From: Ectocarpus siliculosus | Taxonomy: Eukaryota; Sar; Phaeophyceae; Ectocarpales; Ectocarpaceae | Length of the DNA stretch: 64,000 nucleotides | NCBI GenBank assembly: GCA_000310025.1 | Contig: FN648398.1 | Span: 263,837-327,836 of the forward strand | Reading direction: 5' to 3' | Shown here: in pieces, positions 36,033 to 48,000 of the stretch | Position numbering within the stretch: position 1 is the stretch's first letter | How the letters are laid out: each line of letters starts with the position of its first letter | The notes under the pieces: generated by a model | What the model was told of the DNA's origin: nothing | Seen by the model: the letters and a program-made list of their open reading frames with translations, nothing else | The model's database searches: none | Program-made: the position numbers and the translations under genes

Positions 36033-39000
36033 CCTTCAGCAGCAGCAGGGTCGACTAGCGTGCTTCGCCCTTACCAGTCCTCGGTGATAGACCGGGCCGT
36101 GGAGCTGTACGGACAAGGAACCCGGCGCCTGTTGGTTCCGCTGGCAACGGGCCTCGGCAAAACCGTGGTCTTCACGCACCTTCCCCAGGTATGTACAGAC
36201 ATTTTGTTTTTATCCCTCCTGTCACCATGCGTTGCTATAATAGTACGTCCCTCGGTGTTCCCTGAGGGGGCCCACAGCTGTTTGAACGAGGCCGAGCACT
36301 GGACGAAACGCAAGCTGTAGCAGCTGCTGTTCTCCATGTTCCTTTTCTTTGGAGGTTTTTCATTTTTTGGTGACTTAGGAGGGGTCGTCCCTTCCCAGTT
36401 TCTTGGCATATACCGGGATGATACGTATGTCCGGAGGTTAGCCGAAGGTGGACGTTGTTCCTGTCACTATTGCTTCACCTGCCGCAGCTCTTATATTTTT
36501 TGCTGCAACCGCCACAAAGCCCCGCTGCTTTGATGGCCACTGAGCCGCTTTGCAAAGCGATGTTACCACACTTTCCACGCGCCCTTTGGGCGATAGATCA
36601 AAACCAGAGATGAATATGCTAACGGCGAGGGTCGCGGGCGTTTTCGATGCTTGCGCCAGCAGGCGTTTCCGGAGCTGTGCCGGCGGGGAACGTTAGTGCT
36701 GGTGCATCGCGACGAGCTCGTGCAACAGGTGAGATACGCCACACCGCCCGTGCCTGACTCACGGTTCAAGCAGGCTCCCTCCGCACGGACACCCTTCCTT
36801 CCTCGGAGGTTGCGGGATTCACCGATGATGCGGGTGATGTCGGCAAGCGTTCGTGGAGTGGCCAAAACGATTTATTTCCAAGGATGTTACGCCATGTATT
36901 CGTGTGTGGCATTTTTTCAAGTTTGTTTCGTCGGTCCTTTTTTCTCACCAGGCAGTAGCATCCTTCGGAAAGTTCCTGCCCCATCTGTCGGTGGGGGTGG
37001 AAAAGGGGCCGGAGACCGCGCACGCTGGGTTAGACGTGGTGAGCTATTATTCATAGTGATGTGCAAAGCGACTGCGTTGGTGGTGTTTGGTGTGGCAGAG
37101 GGGGTCCAACGGCGTCCAACTACTTGGAGCAAATCAACTGGAAAACAATACCCTGAAATAGGTGTCAGCGTTGATTACAAACACACCCGTGCAGGTTTGA
37201 TGCATAACTGTATCGAGAGGTTGCTAGGCACAACGAACGTTTCAAACCCAATTTCCTGGTAATACGGCACGAGGTCATTTTCTGTCTATTTATTTTTTTC
37301 GCTCAATTTTTGTTTGTTTTCTTCATAAGCAAAGTGGTCTCGCTCATGACAAAAGATATTTACTTGTTGCTTTTCCGGTGCGCGTTGCATAAACGTGAAA
37401 CGGCGTCCTGCTGGCACCGGCATGTAATCATGTTGTTTGAAGGCGCGTCTCTACGACCTGGGTTCGCTTGCTCTGGGGTATTTCTTGGTTACTACATAAC
37501 CTTTCGTGGCATAGTTCGCTTCGCATGTTGGCCTTGTTTTTTTCGGTTACCCTCATGCAGCGGGAGCGGTCTGTACAACTCGTGCATTGGATATTGTTGG
37601 TCGTCCCACGTAGAGTAATAACGTCTCATGGTTTGGTGGGCTCCATGTGTCAAACCTTGGTTCATGTTCGGTGATTTTGTATGCGTGCTTTCTTTTTTCA
37701 CGGCAAGGTGGTCGCTTCGGTTCAGACCCTTGGGAGGCGCGGTTCGGGAGCGGCGAGACTTCAAAACTTCGCGGACTACGCGGGAGTAGTTGTCGTCGAC
37801 GAGGTATGTGCTTTCGTCGCCGTCAAGTTAATGTTGTCACGATCATGTCACCGGTATCGTCCTTCACAGAGCCGTATGCTCTTTTGAGTCGGCAAGGCTA
37901 CGGCAATCTTCAGCGATGACTATTGCGACGTGTTGGGGTCGTTAGGTATGACATGGTTTCAGATGTTTCACTGTAAATATGGGGTGTTTTGGCCGTGGAA
38001 TGTGTTTTGATCGGTGGCTGTCGATATGAGCCGGATATTGTCGCAGTGAAAACGCGACCGGGTTAGTATGCATGGTCGTGACGGATACTTCTTTTCCTGT
38101 TGTATTTACTATGTCTCCATAACGAGGATCATTTAATGAAAGTGTTGGATTTGGGTGAGGCCTCCTGCGCCGGTAGGAGGTCTTCGTCTGGTATGTCCTT
38201 CCCCACGCGATGCGACTACGGGTGTCCTTCGCGCGGGGTAGCACCTACCAGTACGATTCAGGTATTGCAAAGACCTTTATAGACTTGACGGGTGGGTGGG
38301 ATGGTCTCAACAATTCCCGACCCGACTCTGCTCTCGAGGTTTTCGGGAGCGAAAGGGAGTTGTGGTCTCTCTCTGTCACAAAACCCAGATGTTTCGATAC
38401 CATCTGCGGTTCCGTGATTCGTTCCAAATCTGGATCCATTTGATCGGAACGGAATTTAACTGTTGTATTCTGTCTCCATACCGAGGATCATGTAATGAAA
38501 GTATTGGATTTGGGTGAGGCCTCCTGCGCCGGCCTGTGGTCCCGCCCACGTCGTTGCCTCCATTGACATTACCAGGACGTTTAGTTTTGACCACTACCAG
38601 GCCGTTGCAGACTCACTCAATCTTCTTAACACGCCGCTAATCTGGGGATCGGTGCAGGGCAGTAGTGACCTTCATTTGTGACCTGCGCACGCGGCGAAGC
38701 CCTGCTGGAACGCCGGAAACAGAGGCAGCTCGCTACCCTCTGCCTAACTCCTGCCTCTTTGTCTCTTGCTACCGCTTACCGGAGTGCTGGTGGTGGCACC
38801 AATATAGTATCTCGCCGCGGACTCCGTCTTCCAACCACCGGTCTTCATGATTTCGTCAACCGCCGTCCCGGCAAGGGACTGACTAAGGGAACCACCCACC
38901 CGAAACGAATGCATGGTGAAGTGGACCAGCAGGTTCGCCACCCGCACGCGCCCTTGCAAGGCCATCGTCATCCGGGCAGCCGTGAGAGGCAATCTGCCCC

Positions 39001-42000
39001 GCTGTCCCGCCGACGTTACTAACAAGTGTCCTATCATAAGGTCCCACTTCACGCATGGAGCAGCCTCTATGTACTCCGTGACGGCGCGGTATGCGCAAAT
39101 CTCTGGGCAATCCGGGTCTGCTAGCACCACCACTGCCTCGATGCACGCAGCTGCTTGCCAAACTGAAAATTGAAAACCAAACCGCGCGACTTTTTTTTGT
39201 GGAGCTTGAGGATCTAGGACCCTAACGTAAACGATAAATCGAAGCCCCTGCGCATCGAAAAAAACGCCAGGGAAAACAGGCGACATCCCGCGTCAAGCCA
39301 ATGCGCTCCGCAACCTGGGGCGCCACTTGCGCGCGAGACCACATGTCGCTGAGGAGGCCCACAAGCGTGTGCGCTAGCACAGGTGGAGTCTGGTGAACCG
39401 CCACTCCTACCTTCTTCTGTTCCTCGGATACGATAGTAAGGTACGAGTCCACCATAGGGCTACCACACGGGTTGCCTACTTGGCGGATGGGGTCCCAGTC
39501 CGCGCCTTCCCGTGCTCCTTCAACGCCATTTTAACTTGAAGACGAAGCCTGTGCGGAGCGAATCGGCCGCATAACGTCGAGCGCACGTTGACCCCGCGAG
39601 GCACCTGGCGGCCCTCGGGGAACCCACGCCCGGGCACGCCCTATCATGCACCATCTTCGTACCTTTTCCTTGTGTGTCCAGAAAACAAAGAAAATCGAAG
39701 ACATTGTCCGGGGTCGCGGTCTGCCAGCCCCGGCAGCCCGCGGAGGCTACCAGCACAAACGCATCAAATTCATCGGCCACCCGGCTTTTCCGCACTTGCC
39801 CAGGGCGCCCTGCCATGGCGGCTAACGCTTGAGCGCGACTGGCCTGCACCTGAGCCACCACGAGGGCACTTGCTGCGGGTATCGCGGCGTCGGTAGGGCC
39901 CGATTGGAGGGGACCCCACACCGAGTATGCCACTGCTTCAATAGCCCATGAGGGCTGGGCCACTGGAAACAACCCCATTGAGCCCGCGAGGCCACCGTAA
40001 CCGACCGGACCGCTGCAATTTGCACCAACGGAAACCAGTACGCCTTAAAATCGGGCAAGAGAAGCACCGCACGTGCCTTACACTCGGCCAAATGCTGCAC
40101 TATTTGCCCGTTATTTCTGGGGGGGGCGAAACAAAAGCCAAAGGCCGCGCCGGTACCCCTCGGCATGACCGAAACATCCTGAGCTAACACATCAACACCA
40201 GCGGAGCCTGGGAAGTCATTTTGCGAGAAAATGGGGAGCGGCTCCTGAACACCCGGGGGCCGGAGAGCCGACGCGGTGCATGCCATGAGGTTGACCGTGA
40301 AGGGGTCCAATTTACTCCACACCAATTCGAAAGCTGCGGGGGAGATCCGAATCGTAGCCTCGCGTGACGGGCGCGAGATGGCATTCGCCACGCCATTCTC
40401 CTCCGTCGGAACCCATCGCAGCGAGGGCATGAAGTCATACTCAACCTGCAGCTCGAACAGCTGCACGAGCAAGGCATGCGCCTCGCGGTTCCGGGCGCGC
40501 CCGCGATTGAACGCGCTAACCACCGACTGGTTGTCCATATCGACGAGTACTTTCGCCCGCCTCAAGATGTCGGGGAACCGAGCACAAAACTGCTGTAGCA
40601 GGTAGTATAGCGCGTACATCTCCTTCTGGTTGATATGTTTGGAGAAACAGTCCTCCGGGAACACCCGCCCCGCGGAGAAGGCACCCGCCACCGTGCGGAC
40701 TACTCCTTCCAACGCCACGGACAACGCGTCCGACGCCCCCGTTTTGAGGGCCGCGGTGAAGTGCCGCGCCCGCCGCCACGCTCCTGCGACGTAGCCGTGA
40801 TGCTCAACCACTGCTTGAACTCGCCGACCAGGTCGGCGCTAGCGTCACACGAAAGGTCAATGGAGGCGATGCCCGACTTGTCCAAGTCCGCAAGGGCACG
40901 GAACATAGCATGCGTCCGCAACGACGCCGGCCGAACTGCCACCGTCATGCTCAGCATTTTCCGGCGATGCGCTGGAGTGCACGAAAAGACAGCCGTCCGT
41001 CATCCACCGTCGTACGTAGCAATAGCTGCAGTTTGTCCAACTTGTCCTGAGGCACTCGAAACGTGGCCGTGGAGGAGTCGCACATCATGCCGAGAAACTG
41101 CTGCAGTTGCTTCGGTCGCAGATTGCCCTTCTTAGCTGACAAGAATTGGCCGCAGAACAGGGAGACCAGCATCGCGATATGGGTAGCCCCCCCCCCCGCT
41201 GCAAGCCATTGCTCTCGCGCGGAGGCCCCCAGGGAAGTGAGAAAGTTGCGGATCCAGGAGCCATCGAGGTACGCCAGTGCCGGGGTGCCTTTGGAACCAA
41301 GAAAGGCCGACTTAGCCTCGCTGCGGATATGGCACACCCACGGGCTGAGACTGAACCCGAAGGGGAGGACACACAACACGTAGTCGACCCCTTCATAGCA
41401 GAAACCAAACAAAGGCCAAGAGGACGGCCCCAGCAGGATGTGATGAAACGCAGACCAGTCATCCAGCGACGTCATGTAACATCCTTGGGTCGCGACGTTC
41501 GCCACCCGAGCCACAGTGTCCTTCGAGAAAGGGAACCTCTTGACCCGCTTGTTGAGCCGCCGCCCATCGTGGACCATGTCCGGTTTTGTTTCTTCGACGG
41601 ACAGTGCCATAATCAAACGCGGCCTCGACGGTCCATCGGGGCCGCGCATAGCAGCCCACTTCGCGACACGCCCTCGAACGCCGGCGGGATACGGTTCTTG
41701 AAGGCCGGCCCGGGGAATTGGTCCACCGCATGCGGACAAGTCGAGGACGGCCCGCGGTAGTCATCCAAAAGCAAATCGTAGAGGTCGACGCCATCCTTTA
41801 GGAACGACACCAGCTGATCACTGAACGGGAGTATCACCGGCTGGGAAGCGGCCAGCCCCCCACCCCACCGATGAGGCGCGGCCAAAGGAGCGAAGCCCGT
41901 GGGCGGGACGCGGGCCTGCTGGGACCCTCCCAGGGACGAACCCCAGCGGAACCCCGCGGTACACCCCCCCCGACCCTTTGCCGGCAGCGCGCGCGGACGA

Positions 42001-45000
42001 AGCCGACGCCCCGGAGGTCTCCAAACCGAGCGACGTTTGGATGGCGCGCCCACCCTTCAGGTCTCGTTCAATCTGGAACTTCGAGGCCCCCCGATAGTTC
42101 GGCAACTTTTCGGTGAAGACCGCCAAGGTCAGCTTCGGGCAGAGGTACCTGCGGAGGATAAAATGTCCACTCGGTGCCGTGTGCTCAAGGATCCGCTTCT
42201 CCTTCGACATGCCGAGATTATGTGCCAGCGACGCCGCCGTGAGCAGCGCGTATTCAAAATGATGCCAGTCCATAGTACCTTCCGAGTTTTGCCAGATCCT
42301 GGTCGGATCAACGATGTGCTGCTGGAACTGCCACCAACCGCAAGCGCAACAGAGGGAGGTACTATGGACTGGCATCATTTTGAATACGCGCTGCTCACGG
42401 CGGCGTCGCTGGCCCATGATCTCGGCTTGTCGAAGGAGAAGGGGATCCTCGAGCACACGGCACCGAGTGGACATTTTATCCTCCGCAGGTACCTCTGCCC
42501 GAAGCTGACCCTGGCGGTCTTCACCGAAAAGTTGCCGAACTGTCGTGTATGACGTGGTATTACAAGTAGATGCAGCATCCCGGCCCACTCACCCTGTTAG
42601 GCATCAAGATATAATGTGGGTTGCGGGAGGATGCGAAAAAAATTGATCATATCATCCGCATTTTCGACAAAGACACGATATCATGCGAAAAACGTCTGCC
42701 ACGGTCAAGACTAGAGGTAGACACCGTTGACAAACTACATTGTTGGGAATCTTGCCGTCTACCATCGGAAGCCGTTGAAAAGAAAAAGCTGGAGGTTTTT
42801 CAAAGGCAGTTTTCGGTTCCGGTTTCGGTTTTACAGAAGAAAGAATTTTCGTTGCACCCTTGAAACCTTCCGCGAAACACCCATTCTTTCGCGTTCTTGG
42901 CACTGTAGCAGCCGTCTACCGTTGGAAAATATTCCACAGGCTATCGGGGCCTTTATGTGCTGGTGTTCGGTTTCGACTTCGGCAGAACCGGAGAGTAGAT
43001 TTTCCGAGACTGGATTCGGTTTGACCAGAGACACAACAGAGGCGTGCGACGAGTTCCGACTACGGCTACGGCTCCATGGTTCGAGACGGGCTTATACCGT
43101 GAACCGCAACCTGTGCCACCAAGGAACAAGGCTCCTTAGCATCACCGCTGTTGTCATCGCTGTTCAATTCTACTTTTGAATCATGCACACACGAGTCGGC
43201 ATCCTGAGTGCTCATGTGGCCCCTCTTCAGTCTTCCCCTCTTGCCCATTTATTGCTCGGTTTTGCTTGTCAGCTGCTTCCCCCGCATGACGCTCCACGCT
43301 ACATGGCGCATGGGCGTTCGTTCACGCGGGGTGGCTTCAGCCCGGTAGCAGCCCCAACTGGTTCTTTTCACACGAGCGGCATACACACCATGCCCGTTGG
43401 TTTCTCTCTGACAGCTTCCGTGATCGTTTTTCTCGTTCTCTGGATCTCCTCTGTTTTCCTGCAAGAAAGGCGCATCACGTGAAGGCGGGAGGAATGTACG
43501 ACGACGTGCTCAACGGGCTTGGCGTCGGCAGCGCGTGTAGGGGAGAGACCCGGGGCGGTCGCCTCCTGGCCGGCTTCACCGCCACACCGCGAAGGTTTTG
43601 GCGAAGTGATTTAATTGGTCGGAAGATACACAGCAGTAGTTTGATGCACTTTATGTGCTACGAAACGACAAAAACAATTGGCTTTCGAAGTACGTTTTCA
43701 GGGGTAGGTGGTGTTCCTCTTTCTGCCCCCAGACGCTTCTTGTTTTCGTTGAAGCTTGCCTTCATTCCCCAGACGCCGCGCACGAGCCACCGCCCCCATG
43801 TCCTTTCTATCTTCTGCCTCACCATAAACACGGAGAAGTCCACCATGTCTAGCAAGAGGTCCCACGGAGTGAACGGCCGTGCTCTCATCTCTCGAACTCG
43901 CCGTTGACCCTTTCGTTTTCTTCTCAAATATTTTCGTTGCCCTCGTGCCGTCGAAAAGAGCGGACGGGCTGTCCCTGCGGCCTTTCTTCGACCACAGTAT
44001 CGGGGGTCTGGACCTCCACTGGGGCATCGCGAACGGATACCTCGTCGACATCCACGCCTTTGCCGTCAGAACCACCACCGACATCGCCGCGCTGCCTACT
44101 CGCATGCAGGTATCGAGGCGGCATTCGTGTTTTTTGCTGTCCGTATAGTTGGTTTGTGGTGGTTGTGGTGTTCTTGTAGGTGATTTCGGCAAAAATCGTT
44201 CGGCGAAACGCGTAGGCACAGGTGCATGTCTTGAATATTGTCATTCATTCGGTGTCTAATACGCCTTCTCCGGGTGGTCGTGTCTACCGTGTGTACCTGT
44301 TGGCGGGCGTGGGTTTAGCCGAATCTTTGTTTGGGGGGCTGGGTGTTAGGGCATGTGCTCTCGACGCGCGAAACAAACTGAAGTTGTTCTCCTTTGGGTG
44401 TCCTCGTGTTGAAACGCAATCCACCGTTTCCGCTACTTCCTTCCGGTCCATTCCTTCCTTCGCCGAAGAAAGACCTGTCGACAATTCGCCGTCACAGCGA
44501 CACTGAGTGAAAATCATTGTTGCTGGGCGTTCTGGTATCCGTTTTTTCAGGACTTTTCCGCCGGCGCGCTGTCTACTGCGGTGAACAACGACGTCCGCAA
44601 TGAGGCCGCCGCGCGCGCGATGCTGGAGTTCGGTGCGGGGGAACCCTCATCTTCGGGGAAGAAAAAATCCCCGAGGTGACAGCCCGGTGAAGTGGAAGTC
44701 GTGCACGAAGCGTTATTCTACTTTACGGCACAAGTTCTTGCCTTGCCTCCCTTGTTTGTTTTCAACGACAATTCATTTTTCTTCCGGCAGGGGAATCGCT
44801 TTCTGCGCGGACGTCCGTCACGCGCACGACCTCGCCCGCGTCCTGAACGAGCACAATATTTCGGCGATGGCGGTCGACGGGGGCATGAACAAAAAGGTGG
44901 GGACGAGACTACATGTATGGATAATGTGCACCGTTGAGGAACGGACAGTGCGCCATGGGTAGTGCGGAGGTGGTGAACAAACATGGCGGGAACGTTTAAT

Positions 45001-48000
45001 AGTACGACAGAGCAAGGGGGACGTAGCATGCCGCGGTGCATGGGGATGGACGATAAACATTGTGGGAGATCGACCGAAAATGGACAGGAAAAAGATAACC
45101 ACCACGCTGTGTTGGCGTACCAACGAATGACCAGCATCGATGGATGGGTTAGATATATCGTGCGGTAATTGGATCGGCCGTGTTTGTGAACCAGTTATCC
45201 ATTGGAGGCATGGGCAAACAGGACAGGACAGGACAGATACGAAGGGCACCAAGGATAAGGACATAAAAATCATCGTAGTTGAAGTTGCTTGTACACATCA
45301 ACGTGCAACCTAAGTAAGCTACGCGTTGCTGCTACTTTTTTTTGCTCTTATGGAGGTGCGTTTATACGGTGATTCCATCTCGGATTCTTAGTTGCTCTCA
45401 CACCAGTCCTTATCCCGATCACTGCGCTTGGCTCGAGCACTCACAAGAATAATACGTTTTTTTAGCCCGCCGTTCGCTCCAGCCTGAACCCACCTCGGTT
45501 GTGCTTCACTAGGCCACAAGAGGCTGCGCCGAATCTTGTTCCTCCGGTTGTTTACCCGTATCGCTGTGTCTCTGAGGCAGGATAGAGGTCGGGCGTTAGC
45601 GGCCTTCCGGTCCGGGGAGGTTTCCACTCTCACCAACTGCGGCGTCCTCACGGAGGGTTTTGACGCGCCCTATTGTGACACGATTGTCATGTGAGTGAGG
45701 TTAGGAATGAAGAGTAGAAGAAATGAAACCGCCGCGATACTTTGCCGACGTTAGTCTCGGTATGGCCGAGGGCACTTGCTCCACGCCAGTAAGAGTCAAG
45801 CACCGTTGTGATATTCGAATTATGTATCTCCTCTCTGCTTTCACTTCCTTGGCCAACACCCCCCCATCCCTGCAACCACTACCCCCTACCTGCAATGCCG
45901 TTTTCCGGGTCCAACATTCATATATGCATAGTTCATGCATGTTAATCGTCTGGGGAAATGCGGCCTGCTACAACCAGCCCAACACTCTCTTTGGCCAAAT
46001 TCTATTGCCCCCACGATAGCCGTCGGTCGCCTGCACGTTATTTTTGTTTGTCGCAGGCACGGAACGGCTCGACACGCTGTAAAGGCTCCGAAAGGACTAT
46101 TGTTTACCCTCGATATTTCCGACCCACGTGCTGCGCTACAAATAGAAGTGAATATCCTCTGTAGATTATGCGATGCTTGAACAGGGGGTAGGTGCGTATT
46201 TGAGGGGGGGGAAACTTGCTGTGCTGCCCCCTTCCCCTGATGTTTGGAGTGAATATCTAGGGACTTGGGATTAGGTTGAGGTGGGACAATATGTAATCCC
46301 CATCTTGAACACCGGAGACAACAGCCTGAGCGATCGAAACGTGCCAGAGTGCTGAATCACAACCCAAGAAAATACTTGTTCTACGAACACGACATCCCAC
46401 GCAAACTTCGTTTCTGGAAATCCCTTGCATTGTTCAGGTGCCGCCCGACCCAGTCGGCCCCTCTCTACATGCAGATGATTGGCCGCGGCACTCGCCCGTG
46501 GTTGTCACCAACGCCCCAAGGTGCGGAGACCCCACGAATCACGGATATTTCCAGCAACAATGCACACGACGTACCAGTGTTTTCATTGGTCCGCCGGGTA
46601 GCGCCCTAGGTGCTAAAGAAGTACACACAACACACAGACCTCTTTTGTCCTGAGTAACAACTGTTCGATTACAAGCGGAAATATCTCCACTCAGCGGGTG
46701 TTCACTTGTCGGGATAAGCTATCGTCGCGCGCGCTCTTGGCTGAGAACAATCTGTGACTCAAACTACTGGAGCACGATCCGGGGGGGCGTGTGTGTATTG
46801 AAACGGCACCAGTTGGGTAGGACAGCCTTGGGGGCGATAGCTCGGTTAGCAATACTCGGTTTTCATACAGAACGCGCCACAACTAAATAATGAGCCTCTT
46901 GTTTTTGCCGAGGCTGTTCTCTTTCGTCTATGGCCCCACCGCGACTATTTAGGATTAGTGTAAGCTTTTGGTCGAATCCTGGTGGAACCAATCTTCTGCA
47001 GCCCCTCGTCTCGTGCCTGGCGGTCTTCTCTGCCCCCCGTCTTTTTTTCATGGTTCGAGGCAATGCGGCTACTAGCTTCGAGCAGGAGGAGCGGAAGTAG
47101 AACCGATTTAAACCAATTCCCCATCTGTGACACATGGTTCTTTTCACCTCAAGTGTCACTCGGGGTTGAGATCTGTGGGTATTTATTGGGACGGGGGTGG
47201 TGTGCCGCGGGCGATGAGATGCGAACCTTGTCAGCGAATCCTGTGTAGTGCCACTCGGGATGGAGCAAAATGCAGCTCCTATGTTTCTAATTAGGGCCGG
47301 GCGCTTGGGGCGTTCATGAACGCAGAGAAGAAATGATGCCAGAAGAAACGAAGCTCTCACTCTTTGTACGAACAAGAAATACGCTTGATCATCAAGATGG
47401 CACCGTGCGAGAGCTATCACCCCCTCGCTTCAAGATATACACCAGCGCACAGCAGCCGCCACCGCAAGCAGTTGGCGATAGTTCCAAACTCGGCTAAAGC
47501 GAGTCCATAGCGGCAGCTGCGGTAACTTGGACAAGGTCGCGGTTGCCTTGAGAGTCCCCCAAGGGTTAGCGTTTGACACATTTTCATCGCGGGAAACCAT
47601 AGATTAGTCACGGAATGGGCTCCGTCTTGAAAAGGGGCCCGTCGTCAGCGGTCTCCTGACTCAACGCGCATGCGCCCCACCCTCTCTCCCACCTCCGGCA
47701 CGGACAACAGTGAGGCCTGGTGAGTGGCCTCAATACCTACGGCCTCCTAGGAATGGGAAACGAGTAAGCGAAGTCGCGCGACAACGAATGCGTGTAGAAC
47801 ATATATATATTTTGTGGCATGTTAATGAGTACGAGCTCCCTCGTTTCCTCACACCGTCAATTCCAGCGAACAATGCGGATGCGGGTGCTGATTCGACGGC
47901 CTCGAGGCGACGGAGTGACATTGCGGCATCACCAAAGCCGCGTATGCATGTGATCGACCTGGTCGATAACTGCGGGAAGCACAAGGCGAGAACGTCGAAT

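Larger units (their letters stand above)
38112..42588 (-). mobile_element. Decayed tyrosine-recombinase retrotransposon (DIRS/Ngaro gene order)
   Basis: On the minus strand, from right to left, come a gag-like frame, reverse transcriptase, RNase H and a tyrosine recombinase. That order is typical of YR retrotransposons (DIRS, Ngaro, PAT) and unlike LTR or LINE elements. Several frameshifts break it, and key residues are altered, so it is not autonomous. It lies antisense within intron 4 of the helicase gene. Direct repeats at the recombinase end (38112 and 38471) and a foldback at the gag end (42097-42540) may be remnants of its terminal structures; the true ends are not certain. Confidence 0.8.

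Noticed and set aside
41899-42552. 217-codon plus-strand frame with the peptide MDWHHFEYALLTA
   Set aside because: It is created by the inverted duplication of the gag-like region; the functional orientation of the element is minus.
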